Of a DNA stretch of 64,000 nucleotides, positions 11,501-22,004 are shown in pieces. Location of the stretch: assembly GCF_000208865.1 (NCBI RefSeq), contig NC_018398.1, forward strand, positions 5,108,710-5,172,709. The letters run 5' to 3'. Position 1 is the stretch's first letter; each line of letters starts with the position of its first letter. Under the pieces are notes generated by a model. That model saw only the letters and a program-made list of their open reading frames with translations. It was not told where the DNA came from and ran no database searches. This DNA comes from Neospora caninum Liverpool (taxonomy: Eukaryota; Apicomplexa; Conoidasida; Eucoccidiorida; Sarcocystidae). A program made the translations under genes and the position numbers.

Positions 11501-14198
11501 TCTTCTTCCTCTGCTTCTTCTTCCTCTTCGTCCTCCTCTTCGTCCTCTTCTTCGTCCTCTTCTTCTTCCTCTTCGTCCTCTTCTTCTTCCTCTTCTTCCT
11601 CTTCCTCTTCTTCCTCTTCTTCGCTTTTTTCTTTCTGGGCTCAAAGTGCGACGCTTGCAGCCCGAGCTGTACAGACAGAGAGCGGCGGACCCTGCGCGTT
11701 GGCTGCGACGCAGTCGGAAGAGAAACGAGAGTCTCCGTTTTCCGGCTCCGAGACCGATCGAACTGTCTCCGGGGACTCTCAGGACGACGCGTGGCCTGCC
11801 GCCTCAGCAGCCGCTCCGCAATTCCCCGGGCGCACCTCGCGAGCGTTTTCCCCTGACTCGCGCGCGTCAGCGGAGTCTTCTTTCTGCGCTTCTCACCCGC
11901 AAGAAGAGGCGCCCGGAGGGCGCCGAGGCAATCCCAACATGCAGAGGAGCGAGGCGCGCGGCGAAGCCGAAGAAACACGCGACGGTCGAGGATCCTTTGC
12001 ACAGTCGCGCGAAGCCTGCTCACGCCGCGCAGATGGGACACGCGCCCCGCCCTCCCAGCCGGGCGAGGACGCGAAGGAAGAGGAGCGACGAAACGGACAG
12101 ATTCGCCTGGAAAAATGGTTGCATGTGGACCAGCCGGAAGGCTACATTCCCTGCGGCGGCTCAGTGCTTCTCCACCTCACTCTGAATGTCCAGGAGACCA
12201 TCTTGGAGGCGCAGGATCTCGTTTCTGCGGTTCTCGTGATTCGCCTCGCGGACAGTGGCCAAGACATGTTTTTCTCCCTCTCAACTTCTCTCCTGCCGTC
12301 GCTACTCGGCGCGTCACTGACGGAGTTGCAGGCGCTCGGGCCTCGATCCATTCGCGCATGTCCGCCGGCACCGCTTTGCGTTTCGGCGTCGTCGAGTCGC
12401 AAAGAGAGTCCTCACGACGCCGGCGAGGAAGGGCCTTGCGGACCGCAAGCAGCTGTAGCGGCGGGGGACGACCGGAGAGGTGGGAGGAAACGGCCGAAGG
12501 AAATCTCCCGAGACACCCGCGAAACGGAACGAAAGACGCCCCTCCCGAAGGAAGCTTGGTGGCTGCTGGTGTACATCTACGACCGCCTACAAGAATGGAC
12601 AAAAGGAAAGAAAAACAGACGCAGGAACGCTCCGCAACCAAGTCGTTCTTCCTCGCTGTCCTCTTCCTCGTTAGCCTCTTCGGTGTTTGAATCGGAAAGA
12701 AGTCCCGGGAGTTTGCGACGCTTCGACTTGGCGCGTTTCCTCTCGAGCCCCAGCAGCGTCTCGCTGCTTCGCCCGGCTTATCTTCGGGGAAACACGGCCT
12801 TCTTCCGGCGTGAAGCGGAGGAAGATCGCGAGCGATTTCGATGCGGCTGCCGGGCGTGCACCGCTCGCCAAGGGAAGGCGGAGTGTATGGACACAGTGCG
12901 CGCCGCAGCGGGTGGGGATCACTCGGAGAAAGAAAGAGGCTCGGAGGACGAGGAGGCAGGCCAAACCGAGCACGCGAGTGGAAACAAATATGAAAAACGA
13001 CAAAACGCGGACGCTCTCTCTACTCCAAATGGAGATGCACTTCCCTCGCCTTGCAATGCGTCGGGTTCGGCCAACAGCGAAGAGAGAAGAGAAATCAAGT
13101 TGCGAGAAGAAACCGAACTAGTACGCATGTGCATCGAGAGCGGCGTCGCGATCCCTCCAACCGTCTCCGTGGATGCAGCTCTCACGGTGGGCCGAAAAAG
13201 GAAGAAAAACAGGGAAAGAAAGCAGTCCAGTGGAGTGGTGGTGTACAGCAATCATAAAGAACTTGGTAGTGGCTCTGGAATCTGCAGAGCACACAGTGCC
13301 AGTCTCAAAAAGCTACAAAACACACATTCATAATATATATATATATATATAGGCGCGTGTTTACACATGTATGTGTATGTATACACTTACACAGAAGAAA
13401 GTTTAGAGGGTTCGTAGAACACGCCGGCGTCGACATGGCTGTACTTCAGTTAAAGAGGTGGATAGATCTGCATACCCCAGTAGATCTTTCTTTTCAGCGG
13501 TACTTTGTACCGGCGTTTTCTTCTGTTTTGTTGTGTTTAGGTTCTTGCGAATTGGGGATCGACCGTGGTGATTGTACCACCCGAGTTTGCCGTTCGAGAA
13601 GTGGAGGAAGACGCACTTCACGTTCTCTGTCGGGCGATGCTTCTCAGCTTACCGACCGTTCAAGTAGGTTACAGAGGCGCTCTCACGCAATCCTCTCACC
13701 CGCTTCACATGCATGCAAAATGCGTGCAAACGTCCACGTGCATGCATTTATATGCGTGTTTATACAAGTACGCATGTATGTATGTGTTTTCGAATAGGCG
13801 TATATTATGTTGTTTATTTTGTGGATAAGGCGTTTCTTCTCTCGTGTTTGCAGAGAAATCTCTTCCTTTCGATCGTCTCTCTCTGCCGCGATCTGCTCCG
13901 GTTCTCCTGCGTCGCCTCAGCCCGTCAGAGGGCCGCTCGGCCGCAGGAAAGGGAAACCGAAGGCAGAAAAAAGGAACGGATACACGAGCAGGAAGAGGAA
14001 GAAAAAAGAGCAGGAGAGCGAGAAGAAAGAGAGGCAGACGGAGAGGAAGAAAGAGGGGAAGAAGGAGAGGAAGAAAGAGAGGAGAGAGAAATCGATGGCT
14101 TTCTTTTGCACGCACTGATTGCTTGGTTGGGGAGATGGCTGACTCCTGAGTCGCCTCCACAAGTGGCGTCTCTCGTTCTGGAACATTTTTTGCGTTAG
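6888..14198 (+). CDS. OCRL/INPP5B-type protein with degenerate 5-phosphatase, ASH and RhoGAP-like regions
   Basis: Nine predicted exons keep phase: 6888-7002, 7682-8141, 8392-9120, 9330-9677, 10251-10419, 10779-10938, 11661-13186, 13541-13663 and 13854-14198 (1324 residues). The order matches OCRL/INPP5B, endosome/Golgi inositol 5-phosphatases. Residues ~185-610 track the catalytic domain: QLLLVYIRRSLASD corresponds to the LVGIMLLLYVK strand and GGVAVRLTLFNS to NKGGVAIRF. The catalytic signatures are gone: GDLNYRI reads GAPNLLP (residues 457-463), and the NSHLAA, PAWCDRIL and SDHKPV motifs are unrecognisable. Residues ~607-890 form an ASH domain (WLHVDQPEGYIPCGGS...) with ~150 inserted residues. 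From ~955 a RhoGAP-like region starts at LPKEAWWLLVYIYDRL and ends in exon 9. Residues ~219-264 are poly-Ser. The start lies in a good GAAAATGGG context, but exon 1 is supported only by splice signals and phase. It is probably a non-catalytic adaptor. Confidence 0.72.
8465..8606 (+). repeat. Coding TTCCTC repeat (poly-Ser)
   Basis: An imperfect CTT/CTC triplet tract inside exon 3 of the OCRL-like gene encodes about 45 consecutive serines. It occupies the place where an active 5-phosphatase would carry its conserved Gln-Glu catalytic loop. Confidence 0.85.
9869..9884 (+). repeat. Poly-G run of 16
   Basis: Sixteen consecutive G in intron 4 of the OCRL-like gene. Similar homopolymer runs are poly-C at 14670-14682, C-rich 24861-24880 and poly-G 52978-52988. 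Confidence 0.9.
11018..11110. repeat. (TA)n microsatellites in OCRL-like intron 6
   Basis: Two TA tracts (about 11029-11050 and 11081-11106) separated by a short unique spacer, inside the intron between exons 6 and 7. Confidence 0.85.
11385..11628. repeat. Intronic TTCTTCCTC pyrimidine repeat
   Basis: About 240 bases of imperfect TTC/CTC triplets end roughly 30 bases before the chosen acceptor of exon 7 (exon starts at 11661). The unit resembles the coding poly-Ser tract at 8465-8606. It extends the polypyrimidine tract of the acceptor far upstream. Confidence 0.85.
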
Positions 14199-14934
14199 AC
14201 GAAAGCGAGACGAGAGAACGAGAAGCGGAAGAAGAGCGAAGCGCGATGCTCGTTTCCTTCGCCTCTCTTCCTCTCGCTCTCGAGACGGAAGCCTCAGAGG
14301 AGAAACGAAAGGCGAAGCGAAGAAAGGAGAAGAAAAGAAGGAACGAGCGCTTCCTGCTTTGGCAGAGGGTTCGTGTTGTCCATATTTTTGGAGAGGGGAA
14401 CCTTCTGAAGTGGGAGGGAAACGCCCGTTGCCGGAGCAGAGAAAGTACACGCGCGATCAGGGAAAGACCAAAAAAGGCACACGCAATCTGAGATGGCTGA
14501 GGCTTCCAGCACTCGCAGGCGACTTCCAGGATATAGCGGGGCTGTCGCCTGAGTTCTAAGTTTGTGAAACAGTTAAGTGGACTTGAGTGAGCATGTGATT
14601 TTCCAGGTTTTGTGTTCCGCCGAGTCGACAATTTAATACCTTTCCGTACCTCTTGCTGAGGCTTCCTGTCCCCCCCCCCCCCTTGCGTTCCTCGCTCTCG
14701 TTTTGCTCCCTTCCCTCTGTCAGTCTCCTGTATAATCTCCCTCTCCGGCGTTTCGGCGCTCGGCCGCCGCCTTGTTCCCTTCTTTGTTCTCGGCGAGAGA
14801 GAAGCGGAAGAGAAAAGGAGACTCTCCCAACCTCTGGAAAGGCGTGCGCCTCCGGATCCCTAGCGAAAGAAGGAAGCGCCAAGACGCTCCATACCACTGT
14901 TTTCATCCGCCGGTGATCTCCCCATGCATTATCA

Positions 14935-14937
<3 letters not shown>

Positions 14938-14982
<45 letters not shown>
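14938..14982. repeat. (TA)n microsatellite
   Basis: An uninterrupted TA dinucleotide tract of about 44 bases in the convergent region between the OCRL-like gene and FEN1. Confidence 0.9.
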
Positions 14983-14984
<2 letters not shown>

Positions 14985-15544
14985 GATAGATAGACACTAC
15001 GTATAATGATTGCATCTTGTTTTGCATAGGCATAAATACATTCACAGGATGACACGCAGGTCTGCCCACCTATATCCTTCTATAGTTATTTATGCACCTG
15101 GAATATCTATATTAAATATGTATGTAAGTATATCTAGATTTCGCGCGTTTGTAACTTTTATAAACGGGAAGTCGGCGGCAAGTTCTTGGCTTTGGGCTCT
15201 TGCCTTGAAAGGTGTCCTTGACCGGGTGACACAAAACAGATTCGGTAAACGCTTTGGCTGCATGTGCCAGGTTTGACAAGAAAAAACGAGAAGATCCCAC
15301 ATGCACCGCACATGGAAAAGAAGCAAAGGGGAGCGCGCGCGAACCGAATGAAATGAAAAGCTGAACCACCAGAACCACAAAGACGCTCGGGGGACCCGAG
15401 ACATCAAAGTGGAAAGAGACTCCGTTCCCGCGATTCTCCTGTTTCAGCCCTCGTCTCCTCGCATCTCCGGTGTGCTTGTGATCTGGCGCCATCATCGTGC
15501 ACACATCTATACGTGGATCCGCAAGCATACAAACGGATACATAT

Positions 15545-15593
15545 TCACATATATATATGCATATATATATATATATATATATATGCATATACA

Positions 15594-15634
<41 letters not shown>
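15545..15634. repeat. (TA)n microsatellites
   Basis: Two TA tracts split by a GCATATACATACATA-type spacer, roughly 90 bases upstream in plus coordinates of the FEN1 stop codon and so likely in or near its 3' untranslated region. Confidence 0.85.
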
Positions 15635-15635
<1 letters not shown>

Positions 15636-15724
15636 ATGCACACGCCTGTGTGCATGCTGGATCGTTTGTCTCGAGCGGCTTTATCAGCCTCGATCCTCTC
15701 TCTCCTTTGTCTGCCACTCGAAGT

Positions 15725-17579
15725 CTAAGCACGTGCCTCACTGGGCGCGACGTTTTCCTCTCCTTCGCCCTCGGCAAAGAGGTCGTTTCCGTAGGTCGTC
15801 GAAACGCCCGTTTTCTCTGCAAAGAGAAGCGACAGACGCTTCCGGTTCCCCGGTGAGCCTGCAGCTGCTTCGTCACATCCTGAACTCTTGGAAGTCTTCT
15901 TGCTCTCGTTTTCCGTCGCTTCCTTATCCACCTTCTCTGTCTCCTCGGTCTTCTCTCCCTGCTCTTTTTCCTCTTTCGCTGTCTTCGTGTCTTCCTTCGC
16001 CTCTGTCTTCTCCGTTTCGTCCTTCGGTTCTGTCTTCTCCGGTGTCTCTGTCTCGCTTTCTTTCTCTGCCTCTGTCGCGGCTTTCTTTGCTCCCTCGCTC
16101 TCTGTCTCGTCGCGTTTCACTCTCTTTTTCGCGCGTTCTTCGTCCCCGGCGTGCGGCTTGTCGCGCTTCGCCGCCTCACCAGGTGTGCGTACAGCTGCCT
16201 TCGCCTTGGGCGCAGCAAACCCCCGGACGCTGCGGCTCTTCTTCTTCTCGAGCTCCTTTTGCTTCTCCGCTTGTTGCTTGTGCATCAACGAAGAGGACTT
16301 CGTCACGGCCGCGCCGAAAAACGACTCCAGTCGCGTCTGGGCTGTCTTCCCACGCGCCTTCTTCAAACGCGCAATGTAATTCTCGACGCGCTGTTCGTTG
16401 AACTGGTTTTCCTGCACGAAAACATCGCGGTTGGGAAAGCGACACGAACGGTCTATTTCAATCGAAAGACAAAACAGACCCCGGACGAACGCCTCTCCTT
16501 GGCCGCCCGTCTCCTTCCCTTCTCTCTGGTCCGCTCTTCCTCTTCTCTCTCTCGGACGACTGGCTTGAACTTGCGATCGTCTTCCTGCATCGAGTCCGAG
16601 TGTTTTTACTGTGATAGCAGAGCACAGTTAAGATGACAACCCTTGTTGCGGGAGGAGAACCGGTTAAACAGACCGCGACTTAAGATGACAAAGATTCGCT
16701 CCCGTTTCTTCTCTCCCCTTCTCCGCTCCCCCCGCTTCTCTCTCTTCGCTGTCACGGGGCCTCTCTCTTCTGCTTTCGATCACCCTTGCTTCCTTCTGCG
16801 TACCTTGACTAGGAAAGTCTTGAGGCCTTCGACGTCGACTTCGCCCCAGGTTAGCTGGATCTGGTCGGCAGGCGTCACGTCTGGGTTCCGGAAAAACGCG
16901 CGTGCCTCCTGGAAGCAGAAGGCCTCGGGGATCTTCTGTGGATCCACAACTTCGAGAATCTTCTCGACTGATCCGTGCTCGCGAATCAGGCCGTACGCAG
17001 TCTTGGCGCCGACGCCCTTCAACGTTCCGCAGTAGTCGCATCCGCACAAAATGCAGAAGTCGATGAACTGTTCCTGGGAAAACTTCAGTTCCTCAAGAAG
17101 CGTAGGCAAATCGATCACCAGAATCGCAGACGCCGAGGCAGACGAACCTGTCCTCTCCGAAAACGTCAAGTTCCGAATCAGCCGCGTGGCCCCGAACGTG
17201 AGCGCATCCGCGTCTTCCGTCGCGGTCGCCCAAACCTTCTTGTGCTTTGTCAACTCCGCGCACTGCGCCTCCGCCTCGCAAGGCGCCTCCACCACAGGCA
17301 AGCCCATTAGCCGGAGCAGACGCTTGATGTCGTCGTTGTGTTGCTGAGACACGCGAACGGAGCGCACAATCTGTTTCCGAAGCTCTTCGGCGTTCCCCTC
17401 CTCGCGCGCCTTCTCCGCCGCCACCTGCGCAGACTCACGCACCTCTCGCCGCTTCGCCAGCTCCCCAGACTTCAGCTCGGGCGGCTTGCCGTCAAACACA
17501 TACACCGGACGAATCCCCTGCTCCAGCAACCTGCGAACAAAGTGAAACCAATGCACAAATCATGATTGACACATACATT

Positions 17580-17650
<71 letters not shown>

Positions 17651-18104
17651 TATGCAGAATGTGTGGATGCGTTCGTCCAAACGAAGCTGCATATACATAT
17701 ACGCGTGCATATGTGAAGATGTATCTGTGTACACGCAAAATAGAGAGATATACACATATTCATATACACACATTCAAATATATATATATATATATATATA
17801 TATGTTTATATGTATTATAGGATCTCAGCATATGTGTATGTACATTTGTGGGTTTCAATCGGAATTGTGGATTTCTTTACCGGATGGCTCTGTTTAGCAT
17901 TCCGGCGATGTGCGAAGTGCAGTCGCCGGCGTCGTTCGTGAAGTTCCCAAAGGAGTTTCCGTCTCGAATAGCAACCATGAATTGGTAGAGAGACATGGAA
18001 GCGTCGATGGCGATGACGCGTCCAGTGAAACTTCCCACCTCCTGTCGCTTGATAGCGCGCGGGGCGAAGTCTCCCACGAACTTTCCCAAGCCTCGAATCC
18101 CCAT
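15725..18104 (-). CDS. FEN1: Flap endonuclease 1 (FEN1)
   Basis: Three exons on the minus strand: 18104-17881, 17530-16804 and 16411-15725, phases 2 and 0, giving 545 residues. FEN1 is the structure-specific 5' nuclease that removes flaps during Okazaki fragment maturation and long-patch base excision repair in the nucleus. The N block starts MGIRGLGKFVGDFAP. All metal-binding acidic positions are visible: AIDASMSLYQF (D34), VYVFDGKPPELKSGELAKR, PCEAEAQCAE, ATEDADALTFG and CGCDYC in the helix-hairpin-helix region. A PCNA-interacting box QTRLESFF sits at about residues 342-349. Human FEN1 ends about 30-40 residues after this box; here a further ~195 residues rich in Lys, Glu and Thr follow. 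The start lies in a CAAAATGGG context. The gene diverges from the zinc transporter and is convergent with the OCRL-like gene. Confidence 0.95.
17579..17650. repeat. (GATA)18 tetranucleotide repeat in FEN1 intron 1
   Basis: Eighteen near-perfect TAGA/GATA units lie inside the 350-base first intron of FEN1, followed at about 17777-17804 by a (TA)n tract. Together they make up a large fraction of the intron. Confidence 0.95.
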
Positions 18105-19460
18105 TTTGCCGAAATACAGGCGCGCAAAAACCGCGGAAATCAGGAAAACGAGAGATGGAGACGCGCCGAGACTTTTAAACCGAGTCCCTAAAACGCACGC
18201 ACGTATACATACATATGACTATAAGTTATACGTATGTGTACACGTATGTGTATGCATTCTTAATGTATATGTGTTTGCGAGTGGGTATGAACAGGCATTT
18301 ACACATTTCTCGTCGATGTGTTTTGAGGGCGGCTAGATATACAGCCAATGCAGGGAAACAGGGAGAGACAGGTGTGCGCTCCGACGCTTCGCGAAGAGCG
18401 CTTTCCGCAGAAGCGAGAGCAGCAGGATGTGAGACGGGGTTTGAAGGAAAACAAGGAAGACGAGGAAAGGAAAAAGTTGAAACGGAACGAGGAATGAGAG
18501 GAGAGAGACGAGAACTCGCGCGAGACGAGGCAGAGCGGTGTCTGTGTGTCGTTTGCCGGTTTCGGGTGTCGAGGAGTGGCGCGTCCGCTCGCAACAGAAT
18601 CGGTGTGACGCGAGAGGTGCGAGTCAGAAAACAGAAAAGAGCGAGAAGAGCCGAAAAGAAGTGGAGCAGAAGAGAAGATGCGGTGTGAGAATCAAAGAGA
18701 AGAACGCGAAAATTGCAGGATTCGTGGAGGGTGAGCAGAGAGACGGGTGTCGCGCGCGCGGGGGTGGCGGGGAGAAAAGTCGGGTGTTTGTACACCCCAA
18801 TTGCTCGCGCTGTTTCTCCTGTTTCTATTTTTCGCGCTTTTTTTCTGTGATTTGAGCTTGTTTCTGGCGGACGTTTCAGGTCCGCAAGGCCTTCGTTGAT
18901 TTTTGACGACTCTGTCTCCCGGTTCACGCCACGCGGCCATCTGCCTAGAAACTCAAAACTTCCGAGGCGACTCGCCTCTCCGCGCTGACGTTCTCTCGCG
19001 CGTCCTTTGCCCCCAAACAGCCGCCGTAAAAGACAACACCCAACGCGAAAAACCGCGTTTCTACGCACCTCTCTTTCTCGAGCCCAAAAGCTGTACGTAC
19101 ACCTGGGGACGCGCACGACGGGTGCTCGGGACGAGTGCGTCTTTGACTGTGCCTCCTCCGGGTTTTCCGCGCGTCGTCTCGCTCGTGGCGAGCCGATTCT
19201 TTGTCCCTGCCTTCCTCTCTCCACTGGGTGTTCTTCTCATCTCTCGTTCGCGTGTTTGGCGCGGATCCCGCGAGATCTCAAAACTGTTTCTCTTATGCCT
19301 GTTCTTCTCGTTATCTGGCCACTCGCCTCTGCAGTTCTCTCTCCGCGCTCCTTCGGTTTCTTCTCCGTCTCCTTCGTCTCCTCCGCTGTTGCTTTTCTTC
19401 TCTTTCCCATCTCTTTCTTTTCCGCGTTGTTCGCGCACTGTCTCTCGTCGGTGTGTCGTC
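18105..19460. promoter_or_regulatory. Divergent upstream region of FEN1 and zinc transporter
   Basis: The start codons of FEN1 (minus) and the zinc transporter (plus) are about 1.36 kb apart, so this stretch should contain both promoters and both 5' leaders. No TATA-type core element is evident. The section near 19200-19460 is strongly pyrimidine-rich, as expected for a leader. Assignment as promoter is inference from gene orientation. Confidence 0.5.
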
Positions 19461-21949
19461 ATGCCGCGATCGAGGAAGCGCGGCGGCCCCAAGCCGGCCG
19501 CGACGTCGGAGATGATGCCTGCGCCGTCGTCTTCGTGTTGGGCCGAAAAGACCTCCCGTGAGGCGTCGAGCGCAGCCACTACCTTGCCGCCTCTCTCTGG
19601 AGCGCCTTCGAGCTGTTGCTCCCGCAGCAACACAGCGTCGATGCATGCGGGCGACGAGCGCGTGTCTTCAGCTCCTGACCCTCAAGACGCGGATCTCCTC
19701 ACTGCCTCGGCGTCGACGCCTCCGCTCGATGTTCACGAGCACGAGACCAACCACGCGAGCGGAGCGTCTTCTGCGTGCGGCGAGAAACGCCCTCCTGAAG
19801 AGAAACAAAGAATGTCTCGAGACGCGTGCGGTGCCTCGCCTTGTCACTCGAGCGAGACGCGTTGCGTGCACGGGAATGACCCGCGAGCTTCTGCGTTTGC
19901 TTCTTTTCTTGCCTGCGACGGCGATTCGCGAGAACTGAGGATCCAGACCGTCCCACCCTCCCCGCTGGGGGCGCATCAGGAAGACGCGCGGCCACAATGG
20001 CCGTTTCCGCCCAAGTACCCGGAGACGAGCTGCGCAGCCCCGCAGAGAGACGCTGCGCCGTTCCGCGACGCGCATGCGCCGGCGAGCCTCGACGCGACCT
20101 TTCCTGCAGTGTATGTACACTCGCGCCACAGTCCCGCGGAGGGTTCGGGCGCGTGCGAGGACCACGGCACGCGGTGTCCGGACACCCGAGGGTGTGGCGG
20201 GGGCCGAGGAGACAGAATCCGGCGCGAGAGCTGTTGCGACGCGCAGCGAAACGAGGCTGGGGAAGGCCGCGAAACTGGGACTCAGCGAGCGCGGAGGAAA
20301 CTCGTGATGGCGTCGATGGTCTGTTGCGTCTTCATGTTTGTGGAGATTGTCGCGGGTGTCCTGGCGAACTCGCTCGCGCTCATGACCGACGCCTCCCACC
20401 TCCTCTCCGACCTCTGCGCGTTTCTCATCAGGTGAGAAAACTTCCGTAGCAAAGAGAACCCGCACGAGAACAGGCGAAAGGGACTGAGCAAAGACCGGGC
20501 GACAGGCTGCGAAACACGAAGAACAGGAGAAAGACGAGGGCGAGACAGAGAAGAACCGCGAGTGAAAGGAAGGGAAGCGAGAAAGGAAGACGCGGCGAAG
20601 CAACGGGCAAGGCGCACCGCGCCCGAAAGAGGAAGAGAAAAAACAAAGAGGAAGAGGAAAAACAAAGAGGAAGAGGAAAAAAGAGACGCGTTTCCGTTCC
20701 TTTTTGGGGTCGTCGAAACTGGAAATCGTGGGACACCCAGAACGCCTCTCTTTTTCCCCGTGAAGTTCTCTCTCTCTTTCTCTCTCTCTTTCCCTCTCTT
20801 TCTTTCTCTCTCTCTTTCTCCCTCTTTCTCTCTCTTTCTCTCTCTCTTTCTCCCTCTTTCTCCCTCTTTCTCTCTCTTTCTCTCTCTCTTTCTACCTCTT
20901 TCTCCCTCTTTCTCCCTCTCTCTTTCTACCTCTTTCTCCCTCTTTCTCCCTCTCTCTTTCTCTCTCTTTCTCCCTCTCTCTTTCTCCCTCTTTCTCTCTC
21001 TCTCTCTTTCTCATTCCTTCTCTCTTTTCTCGATTTTCCCCAGTGTCCACCTTTTCGCGTCTGTTTGCTTGGTGTGCGTGCAGCTTGTTTGCGTTGTGGG
21101 TTTCGGAGTTGAAGGGGAACCCGTCGATGTCTTTCGGGTATCACCGCGCAGAGATTCTCGGAGCGCTCTTGTCGGTTTTTCTGATTTGGGTGTTGACGGC
21201 GGTGTTGATCTACGCGGCGTGCTTCCGCGTCTTTGATCCGCCGCAAGTCGACGGCCAGCTGATGTTTTGGACAGCGCTCCTCGGGACGCTCGCGAACTTG
21301 TTCATGACGCACATCCTGAAGGTTCACACGCACGGGATCGGACAAGTCCACGCCCACGAGAGTCACGACGCGGAGTCTCACGGCTGCTGCGAAAACGGCG
21401 CGCTCCGACCGCTGCGGAACTTGGAGCGCGGGCGGTGCGACGGACACGAGTGCGCGGAGTCCTCAGGTCGCGGCGAACTCGACGCAGCCGCAGGAGAAAA
21501 GCGCGAAGCGAGCTCCCACGGATGCTGCGACAGACTCGGTTTAGGGACAGCCTGGAGTCGCCGGCCGTCTGCAGCGAGCGGAGCGGGAAGTGCGGATCTC
21601 TCGCCGGGTGTCTCCGTGGAGATTCGCGGCGTCGACAGGCCGAGTCGGGAAGGGAAACGCAGACCCGTCAGCGCAAGCAGCGCCGGAAGCACGTGCGCGT
21701 CCGGAGACATCTACGTGCGTCTCGATGAAGAAATCGACTCGGAGCGAAACTACGAAAACATGAATCTCCGAGCGGCGTACATCCACGCCCTCGGCGACCT
21801 CCTCCAAAACATCGGCGTCATGATTGCCTCCGCACTCATCTGGTAAAACATGCAGACCCACACACACACACACGCGAAGCCACAGTCTTCCCGCCTCAAA
21901 GGCCACGAAACGACACTCTTTTACATATATCTATCTATCTATCTATCTA

Positions 21950-22004
<55 letters not shown>

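Larger units (their letters stand above)
14199..15724. other. Convergent intergenic region between OCRL-like gene and FEN1
   Basis: Two genes end toward each other here, so both 3' untranslated regions should lie in it. It holds a poly-C run (14670-14682), a (TA)n tract at 14938-14982 and a TA-rich block at about 15540-15634. No gene is recognised. Confidence 0.6.

Noticed and set aside
18226..19224. A 332-codon minus-strand frame upstream of FEN1
   Set aside because: It has low-complexity Arg/Ser-rich composition and no domain, and lies in the shared upstream region; it is more likely chance openness.
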